Positions 1 to 7,439 are shown, counted from the first letter of the stretch. The stretch: 54,529 nt of DNA from an uncultured Ruminococcus sp. (GCA_900545345.1 UQYQ01000017.1:1-54529); one strand, 5' to 3'. The notes: a model not told the origin generated them from the letters alone. A program made the numbers and translations.

Positions 1-82
1 AATCGTTATCCAGTCCCAATTATACGGCACCTAATTGAATTTGTGTCATATTTTGTGGCATATAATTATATTTTAATATTTG

Positions 83-1180
83 TTATGCAACAGCTGCTTT
101 AATAACATTTAATTGCTTATTGGTAAATACAGATAACGGATCATAACCGTTAGTATAATCCCCTAATATTGACATGAACATATAGAATTTATTGCTTTGA
201 GGAACACTGATCTTTTTATCATTTATAAATCTGAAGGCAGATTTAAATGCATTCCAACCAACTTGATTTTTCAGCTGTATAAACATATATGTCAAAGCAT
301 CTCCGGAAAATGTAGGATCTGATTTCCCTAACGTATTAATATATGAACCATAAGGTGATTCAGAATAATAATACTGAACTATTTCACCACCGACGCGAAT
401 TTTGTTATTCACCAAAACTCTTGCGTTCAAGGATTCAAGCACATAAATCATTTTTGTATTTGCCCAAAATTCAGCATCAAAGTTCCAACGGCCGTCAATA
501 TCGAACAAATGACCAAGCTCATGCAAAACACCAAATGACCAATCATCATAGTCATTAACTGGTTTCAATCCATCTTTAATACAATTCTTCTGCCAATATA
601 TTGTAGGTCTTCCGCTGTAAACCCATAGGGCTCCATAATTTTCATCAGAAGCTACTATTGAAATTTTTTCACCGTTAGCCGGCTTAGTTCCGACTAAATC
701 ATAATAGGCATCATAAGCGGCATCTAAATGCTTTATCCATCTAGTTAAATTTTCAGGTGTTATGCTTCCTTTCAAATAACTATCAGCTAAATCAACTTTT
801 ATATTTCTGCCTGTCTTGTTATAACCCACTGTTGTAACATGCAAATCTACTACTTTCCATCCGGCTTTTTCATCATAGTATGTAAGACGACCGCAATACG
901 GTGTTCCGTATTCCAAACCGGTAAACGTGTATCGTCCGTTTTTCATATAAAATTTAGGTTGTATTTCTTTCCATGATTGATTATTCAAATTGCATATCTC
1001 TAATCTGTTACCCCATGCATTCTGATTAGGGTAAACAACATCAAAAGTAACAGTCGATGATGTTTTGGACACAAGTTTGATTGACGGTGTTGATAAAGCG
1101 TTTGTTTCAATCACCGGAACTGCCGCAATTAAAATTGCCAGCATTAATGTTACAGATATCAGTTTCTTTATAATTTTCAT
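83..1180 (-). CDS. Secreted putative zinc metallopeptidase (M60/gluzincin-like) with N-terminal fibronectin-III-like domain
   Basis: I place the start at the ATG at 1180 (365 aa), because a GGAGG box lies 7 nt upstream; the ATG at 1216 has no such site. The first ~28 residues form a Sec signal peptide (Lys-rich start, hydrophobic core, end near TNA). Residues ~30-118 look like a beta-rich fibronectin-III-like module. The C-terminal part carries HELGH at about residues 220-224 followed by a Glu in DAEF 12 residues later. This matches the HExxH-x(8-28)-E zinc site of peptidase family M60 and related gluzincins, many of which act on mucin or other glycoproteins. Substrate cannot be told. Exported, probably soluble; no sortase motif or dockerin is visible. 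The family assignment rests on the motif only. Confidence 0.7.
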   Translation of the reverse strand: MKIIKKLISVTLMLAILIAAVPVIETNALSTPSIKLVSKTSSTVTFDVVYPNQNAWGNRLEICNLNNQSWKEIQPKFYMKNGRYTFTGLEYGTPYCGRLTYYDEKAGWKVVDLHVTTVGYNKTGRNIKVDLADSYLKGSITPENLTRWIKHLDAAYDAYYDLVGTKPANGEKISIVASDENYGALWVYSGRPTIYWQKNCIKDGLKPVNDYDDWSFGVLHELGHLFDIDGRWNFDAEFWANTKMIYVLESLNARVLVNNKIRVGGEIVQYYYSESPYGSYINTLGKSDPTFSGDALTYMFIQLKNQVGWNAFKSAFRFINDKKISVPQSNKFYMFMSILGDYTNGYDPLSVFTNKQLNVIKAAVA

Positions 1181-1236
1181 TTTATACCTCCGTTGTAATT
1201 TAGTCTTAAGTTTCATATTTAATTATACTCCTATCA

Positions 1237-2307
1237 TTATGAAACTCTATCCAATACAGTTGCCAAGCCTGTTTCAGCAGAAAAATAATTCAACTGACTA
1301 TAATAATTTACGCTTGCATCAGCTTCTTCTTCAGATATATACCAATATTCACCTAAAAACACAGGCATACCTAAATATTGACCTGTTGTAGCGGCTTTGT
1401 CAATCTGTGCTTGCATATAAGCTTCACTGTTGTAATATTCATTTTTTACTTTAATCCTCGTAACAGAACATCCGTCATAGCATGCTGTGAAAGATGAAGC
1501 TGACAAAGGAAGCTTTGTGCTGTATGTATATGTACCTGCTTTTGCATTTACATAATTACTTTTAACAGGTTTGCCGTTTACTAAAATTTCAGCCTGAACA
1601 TTATTTTTTGCCTGCGGGTATGTAACCGTGACTTCTACTGTCGGGTTTGTCCATCCGCCGAAATCAACAGCCGATACCTCTATGTCCGAAACACCGGGCT
1701 TAACAATCGCCGCACCTTTCGGACTTACTGTCATTGTTCCTGAGTTCCCCTTGCTCCATGAACCTGTTGCTGTAAATTCTTTTTGAACATAAGGTGTATT
1801 ACTGCTTATATACTTAAGTGAAGCAACCGACACAATTGAAGTGCCTATTCCCCCTGTTTGAAGCATTATTCCATATGCCTGTCCTGATAACAGTTTATTT
1901 TCGATTACCGAAATAGGAACTGTCACCTTATAGACTTTATCTTTTACAGGCTTGACTGTACCGGTTTTGTCATAACCGTTCGGACCTATCTTTGTTTTTT
2001 TCATACCTCCGTTGTTTGTATCAAATACAACAAATTCAAAGGTATCATTAAAGCCCTCTGACGCTGCTGAACTGCTTGGTGTTCCAACGGCATCGTACAT
2101 GAACTGAATCTCGAATGAGCCTTGCTTGAAATAGTCTTTTCTCATATAAGTTGCAACATGCTCATCGTCATCTAAGTACGGACCTTTATAACCCAAAAGA
2201 GTCTGGTCAGCACTTAGATTAATTATACCCATAGGTATCATTGAAATAACCAAGACAATTGCTGTAATGATTGTGCAAAGCCTTTTTGCTAATCTTCTTT
2301 TTAACAT
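1237..2307 (-). CDS. Secreted beta-rich protein, possibly a truncated glycoside hydrolase
   Basis: 356 aa, with AGGAGG just upstream of the ATG at 2307. Residues 1-33 form a clear signal peptide. The middle is Gly/Thr/Ser-rich and beta-rich (two modules, about 35-165 and 175-290), compatible with carbohydrate-binding or Ig-like modules. The last ~60 residues read GMPVFLGEYW and then end abruptly. That stretch resembles the strand carrying the nucleophile Glu in GH5-like glycosidases, but no (beta/alpha)8 barrel precedes it, so this may be a cellulase-type enzyme with its catalytic core deleted, or the similarity may be chance. The gene sits 56 nt upstream of the zincin gene, and the two may be co-transcribed. 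Secretion is confident; function is not. Confidence 0.6.
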   Translation of the reverse strand: MLKRRLAKRLCTIITAIVLVISMIPMGIINLSADQTLLGYKGPYLDDDEHVATYMRKDYFKQGSFEIQFMYDAVGTPSSSAASEGFNDTFEFVVFDTNNGGMKKTKIGPNGYDKTGTVKPVKDKVYKVTVPISVIENKLLSGQAYGIMLQTGGIGTSIVSVASLKYISSNTPYVQKEFTATGSWSKGNSGTMTVSPKGAAIVKPGVSDIEVSAVDFGGWTNPTVEVTVTYPQAKNNVQAEILVNGKPVKSNYVNAKAGTYTYSTKLPLSASSFTACYDGCSVTRIKVKNEYYNSEAYMQAQIDKAATTGQYLGMPVFLGEYWYISEEEADASVNYYSQLNYFSAETGLATVLDRVS

Positions 2308-2481
2308 ACATTACCTCCTTTTGATGATTAATAGTTATAGTGTCTTATTTCGACTGTCATCTACAATTTTAATCATCTTTTTACTTATATTGCATATTTT
2401 TTATTATTTGTCAATATATTTTTCATGTTTGGTAATGTTTATTTCGTGTTTGGTATGAATACACTAACTTAAAACATGCTG

Positions 2482-2868
2482 TCATTTATATTTGCAATAT
2501 TTTCTTTGTAATTTTTCATATAACTTTTTTACATTATTATTTGCATAAAAACTGATGACTAAAATCGACGGCTCATTTATTACTTCATTTTCCTTGTAAA
2601 GAGTAATGTGAATATCATAAACTTTAAAAGCCTTATCTTTTTCTTCAAAACGAATGCGGTTGTAATTTTCAAGCGAGAAATAATCCGGTTTACTTCCGAT
2701 ATGTGTCCCATTTTTTATAAGGCCGTTCTTAACATCATTATAATTAAAATCGTAATACGTCTTAGTTTGAAATGGCTTCCAATCAAATGATTGTTCTGTT
2801 TTTGGTTCAGCTTGTATAAATATTTGCTGATTTTTATTACCGGAATTAAAAATTGTTATTACAGACAT
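2482..2868 (-). CDS. Hypothetical small soluble protein, last gene of the DUF2589 operon
   Basis: 128 aa with no signal peptide or membrane segment. The composition alternates polar and hydrophobic residues with many Asn, Tyr and Phe, suggesting a beta-sandwich, with a basic C-terminus (KLYEKLQRKYCKYK). I do not recognise the family. It starts 12 nt after the stop of the CHAP gene, with only a weak GGAAAA ribosome-binding site, so translation may be coupled. Position at the end of a toxin-like operon is compatible with an immunity, carrier or pore-type role, but nothing in the sequence decides this. No convincing terminator lies between it and the next gene. Confidence 0.6.
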   Translation of the reverse strand: MSVITIFNSGNKNQQIFIQAEPKTEQSFDWKPFQTKTYYDFNYNDVKNGLIKNGTHIGSKPDYFSLENYNRIRFEEKDKAFKVYDIHITLYKENEVINEPSILVISFYANNNVKKLYEKLQRKYCKYK

Positions 2869-2880
2869 ATATTTTCCAAT

Positions 2881-3477
2881 TTATTTCAGATATTTATCAG
2901 CTGCATAATAAACTTTTCCGTTAACATAAATTTTGCGCCATATATAACCGTCTTTAGAAATCTTTGACGAATCAGCAAAAGCTACAATTTCACCTTCTGA
3001 AAGAGTTCCGGATATATTTCCGCCGGGATTTTTTCTATAGTTTAACGGTGCAGTTGTAACAGCAGTTCCGTATTTTGATTTTACAGGAGCAGATTTGTAT
3101 TCTTCAAGATATATACATCCTTGGTATCCGTTTTTGCTTGTGAAAGATGTAACTGAAGCTGATTTTAAAACTCCGTCTATTCCTCCGACATTAGCTTCAG
3201 TATAGTAAACTGTATTATTTTCGACACTCTCAACATAAATCACATGACCGAATGAACCTCCGTTAAAACAAGCTATACTGTTACTTTTAAGTTTTTTACC
3301 CTTAAATTTAGCCTGTGTATACCATGTTTTTGCATCTCCGCGGATTTTTGTATCTACGCCGAGCTTCTCTTTTGCCCTGCCTCTTACATACCATACACAC
3401 TGACCTCGAATTCCGTCATTATAAAAATTCGAATTAAAATTACCCAGCCGTTTGCCTAAACAGTCTTTATAAATCAT
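2881..3477 (-). CDS. CHAP-domain peptidoglycan amidase/endopeptidase with C-terminal SH3b domain, no signal peptide
   Basis: 198 aa. Residues ~20-125 form a CHAP (NlpC/P60-like) domain: nucleophile Cys27 in GQCVWYV, His78 in FGHVIYVE and a third polar residue near Glu94. Residues ~134-198 are one bacterial SH3 domain (TTAPLNYRKNPGG to YYAADKYLK), the usual wall-binding module. Such proteins cleave peptide or amide bonds in peptidoglycan. There is no Sec signal, which is usual for phage endolysins and injected effectors but not for secreted housekeeping wall hydrolases. It is the fifth gene of the operon, 17 nt after the nitrilase-like gene, with AAAGGG as ribosome-binding site. The fold is confident; how it reaches the wall is unknown. 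Confidence 0.85.
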   Translation of the reverse strand: MIYKDCLGKRLGNFNSNFYNDGIRGQCVWYVRGRAKEKLGVDTKIRGDAKTWYTQAKFKGKKLKSNSIACFNGGSFGHVIYVESVENNTVYYTEANVGGIDGVLKSASVTSFTSKNGYQGCIYLEEYKSAPVKSKYGTAVTTAPLNYRKNPGGNISGTLSEGEIVAFADSSKISKDGYIWRKIYVNGKVYYAADKYLK

Positions 3478-3494
3478 ATTATCAAACCCTTTCT

Positions 3495-4625
3495 TTAAGG
3501 AATATTAATTTCCATGTCACCGATAAAATCGTTAGCAATTTTTTTATTAAGTATATTGCCGCCGCTCTTGCAATATATTTCTGAATTGCAACCTCTATTA
3601 TCCGCATTTGCATCGCATCTTAATACAACTTCCGAAGGCATATTTGCTACCGCATTAAGTGCTGCCGTGTTGTTGTAAAACCACATACCTCCCGCAATAA
3701 GAACATTTACAGGATTATTTAAAGATATATTACTGCAAATGTCTTTTGACAAAGGTCCTCCTGCAAAACCGTCTTTATTCGAAATAAAGTCCAAACAAAT
3801 ATCATATACAAAATCTATTCCGTTAAAAGTAATTTTAGGATGACCTCCTTTTATTTCCCCTCCGCTTTTTATGTCAAAAACCTCTCTTTTTACATTTAAA
3901 CCAGTGTATCTGAAATTAACAGATGAAAAACCATCGATAGCTGAAAAATGATGCTTACCCCACATTATCGGTAAATCACCTGAATTATAAATAAACAAAG
4001 TATTATATGTATCTTCCTGACTGCGATCCTCATTTACGGGAACTTTCCACTTCACGGTACCTGCAAAAAATATAAGATTAGGATAATCCTTTGTCAATTT
4101 TGAAATTTCATTTTCAGCACAAAAAATTGATGCAATGTTATTAATATAAATCGGTTTCTGATAGTTAATAATATCAGAACGGTCTGAATGTTTGGCATTA
4201 TCATTAATATCACACCAGAAAAATTCAGGTAGTGCAGCAACAATTGTTGTTTTGCTTTTTTCCTTTTCATCATCTTTTAGCTTTATCAGCTTTTGTTCGA
4301 AAACTTCTGCCACTCTGTTCATAAGGTATTTAATCCAATTTTGCTGACGTTCTTCTTTCAAGCTGCGCAGTCTTTTATAATAATCAACAACTTCCGGTGT
4401 GGAAACCGATTCCTTCTCTCTCAAAACCTTTTTACGTTCTGCCGGTGCAGAATTTTTATATTTTTCATCATATGTTTTTAATATGTCCGGTTTAGAGTTT
4501 CTCAGCTCGTTAATTTCTTTGGTAATATCCTTTACTTCCTGCTGCGACATAAATTCATTTTCAAGTTTTTCTCTCCATAACTTTCCATCATTGTCATTTA
4601 AAAACGGTAAAAATTTAATTTTCAT
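3495..4625 (-). CDS. Nitrilase-superfamily-like protein (carbon-nitrogen hydrolase fold) with N-terminal coiled-coil
   Basis: 376 aa. Residues ~25-125 are charged and helical, probably coiled coil (VKDITKEINELR, RLRSLKEERQQ). Residues ~126-376 show the nitrilase order of motifs: Glu134 in ALPEFFW, Lys224 in MWGKHHF following NTLFIYNSGDLP, and Cys277 in FVYDICLDF. These match the Glu-Lys-Cys triad of carbon-nitrogen hydrolases, which cleave nitriles, amides or N-acyl bonds. Residues 308-318 (VLIAGGMWFYN) fit the following strand. No signal peptide. A GGAGG precedes the ATG at 4625, and the gene begins 2 nt after the upstream stop. The long helical extension is not typical of nitrilases. Family assignment is from motifs alone; substrate unknown. 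Confidence 0.65.
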   Translation of the reverse strand: MKIKFLPFLNDNDGKLWREKLENEFMSQQEVKDITKEINELRNSKPDILKTYDEKYKNSAPAERKKVLREKESVSTPEVVDYYKRLRSLKEERQQNWIKYLMNRVAEVFEQKLIKLKDDEKEKSKTTIVAALPEFFWCDINDNAKHSDRSDIINYQKPIYINNIASIFCAENEISKLTKDYPNLIFFAGTVKWKVPVNEDRSQEDTYNTLFIYNSGDLPIMWGKHHFSAIDGFSSVNFRYTGLNVKREVFDIKSGGEIKGGHPKITFNGIDFVYDICLDFISNKDGFAGGPLSKDICSNISLNNPVNVLIAGGMWFYNNTAALNAVANMPSEVVLRCDANADNRGCNSEIYCKSGGNILNKKIANDFIGDMEINIP

Positions 4626-4627
4626 TT

Positions 4628-5200
4628 TTATTCCTCCTTGTTATATAGTCCTGTAAGGGACATAGTTTTTTCAAAAATAATATTTGTGTTTAAAGCACCG
4701 ATAAGACCGGTAACCTGCACAACTGCAGGTGCAAAATCAGAGTCGTTTGAAGCCAGCTTAATCAGCGTCTTTCCTGAAATATTCTTTACATCATAATCTT
4801 TCAACAATCCTTTAGCCATAAGACCGACTGTAATCTGACAAGCAGTCCTTTCACACTCTACAAAAATTCTACGGCTTTCTGCTAAATATCCATTTACGCA
4901 ATTATAACCGGCTTCCAGCTGTTCAAGTATAAAGCGTCGCTTTTGAATTCTTCTTTCCTTTCTGTTAATATAAACTGTTGAGTTAGCAGCTTCAGATTCA
5001 CCGCATAATAGCTTTCCCCGTATTACAGAAAGCTCACCTGCAATCGGAAGCCGAAATTTTTCGGCAGACAACTCAAGTTTTTTTATGAATTTTATACTTT
5101 CGCTTTTAATCTGGCCCGTATTTTTGTCCATCATGTTTATAAGGCCGCTCATCTCACTCAATATGCTGTCCATACTTTCAATAATCGGAATAATTATCAT
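4628..5200 (-). CDS. Hypothetical alpha-helical protein of the DUF2589 operon
   Basis: 190 aa, not recognised. The sequence looks almost wholly helical: amphipathic stretches at ~5-50 (SILSEMSGLINMMDK), a strongly basic segment at ~80-92 (NRKERRIQKRR), then helices to ~130, and a more hydrophobic C-terminal third with GLIGALN. No signal peptide or clear transmembrane span. AGAAAGGAT lies upstream of the ATG. It sits between the DUF2589-like gene (19 nt gap) and the nitrilase-like gene (2 nt gap), so it is almost certainly made with them. It could be a structural or adaptor subunit; nothing in the sequence proves that. Confidence 0.6.
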   Translation of the reverse strand: MIIIPIIESMDSILSEMSGLINMMDKNTGQIKSESIKFIKKLELSAEKFRLPIAGELSVIRGKLLCGESEAANSTVYINRKERRIQKRRFILEQLEAGYNCVNGYLAESRRIFVECERTACQITVGLMAKGLLKDYDVKNISGKTLIKLASNDSDFAPAVVQVTGLIGALNTNIIFEKTMSLTGLYNKEE

Positions 5201-5219
5201 AGCTTTATCCTTTCTGATT

Positions 5220-6068
5220 TTAATTCAGTGATAAAAATCTCTGAGAACTGCTTCCGTCTGTATCCTCAACAACAAGGTCAAGGTCTTGTTCTTTGACTTT
5301 AATAGTCATATAAACTAAATTATTTTTATCGGCATATTCGTTCATTTTTCCTGTGTTCGGTTCAACAAATATGCCTCTGTCATCATCGGAAAAATGCTTG
5401 AATTCAAAAAACATACCCGTACCGATTTCCTGTGCAAATTCATCTAATTTATCTTCTGTTACCGGCTGGCTGGCTGGCGCATATGATGAAAATTCATATC
5501 TAATTTCATTTTTCAAAAGTTCCACAAATTTATCTTTAATATCTAAAAGTTTTATTATTTCAAAATTTGCTGTGCTCAAAAAAGCGTTCATCGGTTCTTC
5601 AATATTTTTCGCTATTTTATTTGAAGATTTTGCATATCTTTTACGCAAAGCGTCACTGATTTCAACGGTACTCTCTTCAAGAGATTGAACATCAGACGAT
5701 GTATCTGAATTTTCAATTGATACCGCTGCTTGCTGCTTTTCATCCTCTTTTTGTTTATCGGCTTTTTTCTTATCAACATAATACATTAAAAACTGATTAT
5801 TAAGAAGCTGCGGCATTTTGAGTTTTATCGCACTAAGTATAAATGATTGAATCAGAATTTTTTCCTTGCTTCCTGAAACAACTCCTTTTATCGAAATAGG
5901 CACCTTAATTTCTGCTTCTTCGATTGTATAATGCGGAACGGGCATGCCTTTTAGAAAAGGATCTGCGTGATAACCCTGACTCAAAGTCACCGAATTGGAA
6001 TCTGCAATCTTACGGGCTTCTGAAACACCGGATACCAAACCTCCTATAAATTCGCTTAACTTAACCAT
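5220..6068 (-). CDS. DUF2589-like protein, second member of the pair
   Basis: 282 aa. The N-terminus (IGGLVSGVSEARKIAD at ~8-23, then PFLKGMPVPHYTIEEAEIK) echoes the DUF2589 pattern: a short helix with Gly-Gly and Ala, then a Pro-rich segment leading into a beta strand. The middle (~103-150) is Lys/Glu/Gln/Ser-rich and likely disordered. The C-terminal half is mixed alpha/beta and ends in an acidic tail. AAGGAGG precedes the ATG. DUF2589 has no established function. I recall such proteins occurring as adjacent pairs, but this second protein is assigned by similarity of layout only. No signal peptide. Confidence 0.6.
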   Translation of the reverse strand: MVKLSEFIGGLVSGVSEARKIADSNSVTLSQGYHADPFLKGMPVPHYTIEEAEIKVPISIKGVVSGSKEKILIQSFILSAIKLKMPQLLNNQFLMYYVDKKKADKQKEDEKQQAAVSIENSDTSSDVQSLEESTVEISDALRKRYAKSSNKIAKNIEEPMNAFLSTANFEIIKLLDIKDKFVELLKNEIRYEFSSYAPASQPVTEDKLDEFAQEIGTGMFFEFKHFSDDDRGIFVEPNTGKMNEYADKNNLVYMTIKVKEQDLDLVVEDTDGSSSQRFLSLN

Positions 6069-6164
6069 ATTATTCCTCCTTAAAATTTGATTTTATGCTA
6101 GTGAATAATCAATCAGATATCAAAATCAAATACATACATAAATTAAATCATTCTTCCAAACTTT

Positions 6165-6221
6165 ATTTCTCCGCCTGTATTGAGTTGTTGAATATCAAAA
6201 TCTCTGTTTTGGCGGAGAAAT
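6165..6221. promoter_or_regulatory. Long stem-loop between the two DUF2589-family genes
   Basis: An 11-bp perfect inverted repeat (ATTTCTCCGCC at 6165-6175, GGCGGAGAAAT at 6211-6221) encloses a 35-nt loop inside the 182-nt gap between the two genes. In the leftward mRNA it is not followed by a U-run, so it is not a standard terminator for the operon. On the + strand it is followed by TTTTTT at about 6224-6229. It may be an mRNA processing or stability element that sets the ratio of the two proteins, or a protein-binding site. Confidence 0.5.
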
Positions 6222-6250
6222 CAGTTTTTTAAAATTTAACATGAATAAGA

Positions 6251-7159
6251 CTAGTTAGTATTTGTATCATCCTTAACCGTAACATTTTTAGTAATAATTG
6301 ATTCTTCAAGAATATCAAGAATCCTTGACATACCTGCCGGCATATCATCCTGTACCGCATGAATCTTCATATTCAGTGAATAATCTTTTTTTACCTCTTC
6401 GTTTGAAGAAGTTGATTTCTGGTTTGAAAAGGACGCATTAAGACTGGTATTCGCATTAAATCCCCAGCCTTTATAGCCGAAATTAGTTTTATTCGTTATA
6501 TCACTGTTTGACTTTTCATAGCTGTTTGAATTTGATACAGAATTAATTTTGACATTGAATTCAATATCTGCATTTTCAACTTTAATAAACGGAATCGGCA
6601 TCATAGTAAGAATAGGCACATCAATCTGCATCTTCTGATATTCTGCCGGAACAATAGCTTCTTTGTTCTTAACTGAGAGCGTTAGCTTAGCTGATACATT
6701 ATTCTGTCCGTTCTCATTCTTCTGCAATGCAATAACTTCAGCACCGTCTTTTATGTAATCCTCTGATGGAATTGTAGTTAAAGTAACACTCTCTATTTTT
6801 CCGTCGTTAATCTCATACTTTACGCCATCAATTTCATGTCCGTCTATTGTGAGTATAACAGGCTTATCAGCATCATATCCATTTCCTTTATCCTCAACAT
6901 TGACTGTTACACTTCTGACAGTTTGAGTATATGACGGAGACACTTCTTTGTCATATGCAAACGAAACACATATAGGCTCTCCTACTCCAACCTCCTGACC
7001 GGTCTGAGCATCAATCTCACCCGGTTTAAAACCAACTCTTCTTATAAAATTTACAGTTGTATCGGCTGACTCACGCTGTGCATTTACAACCGCGTTCAGT
7101 GCACCTCCGATGATTGCACTGAAATTAATTGACGATACCTCGTCTGCAGGATTAAACAT
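6251..7159 (-). CDS. DUF2589-family protein, first gene of the putative phase-variable operon
   Basis: 302 aa. Residues 16-44 read as the DUF2589 signature (IIGGALNAVVNAQ, then TVNFIRRVGF). Residues ~178-206 give the second conserved block (VPILTMMPIPFIKVENADIE). Between them, ~80-165, is an inserted beta-rich Ig-like module (VRSVTVNVEDKGNGYDADKP). The C-terminal part is Ser/Asn-rich and ends in a helix (MSRILDILEES). No signal peptide. AGGAGG sits 7 nt before the ATG. It is the first gene downstream of the invertible promoter segment, with about 120 nt of leader if the promoter faces it. The family is of unknown function; the assignment to DUF2589 is from recognised motifs. Confidence 0.75.
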   Translation of the reverse strand: MFNPADEVSSINFSAIIGGALNAVVNAQRESADTTVNFIRRVGFKPGEIDAQTGQEVGVGEPICVSFAYDKEVSPSYTQTVRSVTVNVEDKGNGYDADKPVILTIDGHEIDGVKYEINDGKIESVTLTTIPSEDYIKDGAEVIALQKNENGQNNVSAKLTLSVKNKEAIVPAEYQKMQIDVPILTMMPIPFIKVENADIEFNVKINSVSNSNSYEKSNSDITNKTNFGYKGWGFNANTSLNASFSNQKSTSSNEEVKKDYSLNMKIHAVQDDMPAGMSRILDILEESIITKNVTVKDDTNTN

Positions 7160-7270
7160 ATTAAATTCCTCCTAATTTTTCTTTAATAATTTTATCAGCC
7201 GGTAATCTATTAAAACATTCTGATTATAAATTAGTTTTTGTTATGAAATTACCTTCTGATTTTTTTTATT

Positions 7271-7282
7271 TATGGTACCATA
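7271..7282. promoter_or_regulatory. 12-bp perfect palindrome at the predicted transcription start of the operon
   Basis: TATGGTACCATA is fully self-complementary. It lies just outside the left inverted repeat, within the first bases that would be transcribed if the promoter segment were inverted. It may be an operator or an accessory protein site; a chance AT-rich palindrome is possible. Confidence 0.3.
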
Positions 7283-7285
7283 GTC

Positions 7286-7308
7286 ATATAATACAACATT
7301 ATATTGCA
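7286..7308 (-). repeat. Left inverted repeat (IR-L) of the invertible promoter segment
   Basis: Read on the - strand, this 23-bp site matches the + strand of 7417-7439 at 21 of 23 positions; both begin TGCAATA and end TGTTGTATTATAT. Within it, ATATAAT and ATTATAT are inverted arms around a GTTGT centre, the arm-spacer-arm layout of a tyrosine-recombinase core site. It contains a TATTAT -10 hexamer facing left (7288-7293), but the bases 17 bp upstream (GCGAAA) are not a -35 box in the sequenced orientation. Confidence 0.85.
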
Positions 7309-7416
7309 CTTTTCGCTTAAATCTGCGAAAACAAAAGCCCTATAAAGAGCAAAAAAACTCTTTATAGGGCAAAAATGCAAAATATTAAAAATTTTTTTTA
7401 GCAGATACTTGACAAA
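7309..7416. other. Predicted 108-bp invertible DNA segment carrying a promoter -35 box and a terminator
   Basis: The segment lies between two near-identical inverted repeats and beside a tyrosine recombinase gene. It holds a directional terminator (7337-7370), an A/T tract and a TTGACA -35 box 2 nt inside the right repeat. Each repeat holds a -10 box, so inversion would move the -35 from a rightward to a leftward promoter. As sequenced, the promoter faces right (operon OFF) and the terminator acts leftward, shielding the operon from recombinase read-through. After inversion both would change sense. Inversion itself has not been observed here. Confidence 0.8.
7337..7370 (-). terminator. Strong rho-independent terminator inside the invertible segment
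   Basis: A perfect 13-bp stem (GCCCTATAAAGAG at 7337-7349, CTCTTTATAGGGC at 7358-7370) with an 8-nt loop. On the - strand it is followed by TTTTGTTTTC; on the + strand the 3' side is A-rich. It therefore stops leftward transcription coming from the recombinase gene in the present orientation, and would stop rightward transcription after inversion. Confidence 0.85.
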
Positions 7417-7437
7417 TGCAATAAACTGTTGTATTAT
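7409..7437 (+). promoter_or_regulatory. Consensus sigma-A promoter, currently pointing right, antisense to the recombinase
   Basis: TTGACA (7409-7414) and TATTAT (7432-7437) are separated by exactly 17 bp, with an A/T-rich UP-like tract before them. Transcription would start near 7444 and run antisense through the recombinase gene, away from the DUF2589 operon. The -35 lies inside the invertible segment and the -10 inside the right repeat. Confidence 0.85.
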
Positions 7438-7439
7438 AT
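7417..7439 (+). repeat. Right inverted repeat (IR-R) of the invertible promoter segment
   Basis: Partner of 7286-7308, 21/23 identical in inverted orientation. It overlaps the rightward -10 box. The site lies within a larger imperfect palindrome: AATGCAATA at 7415-7423 and TATTGCATT at 7437-7445. It ends just before the recombinase stop codon at 7446. Confidence 0.85.
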
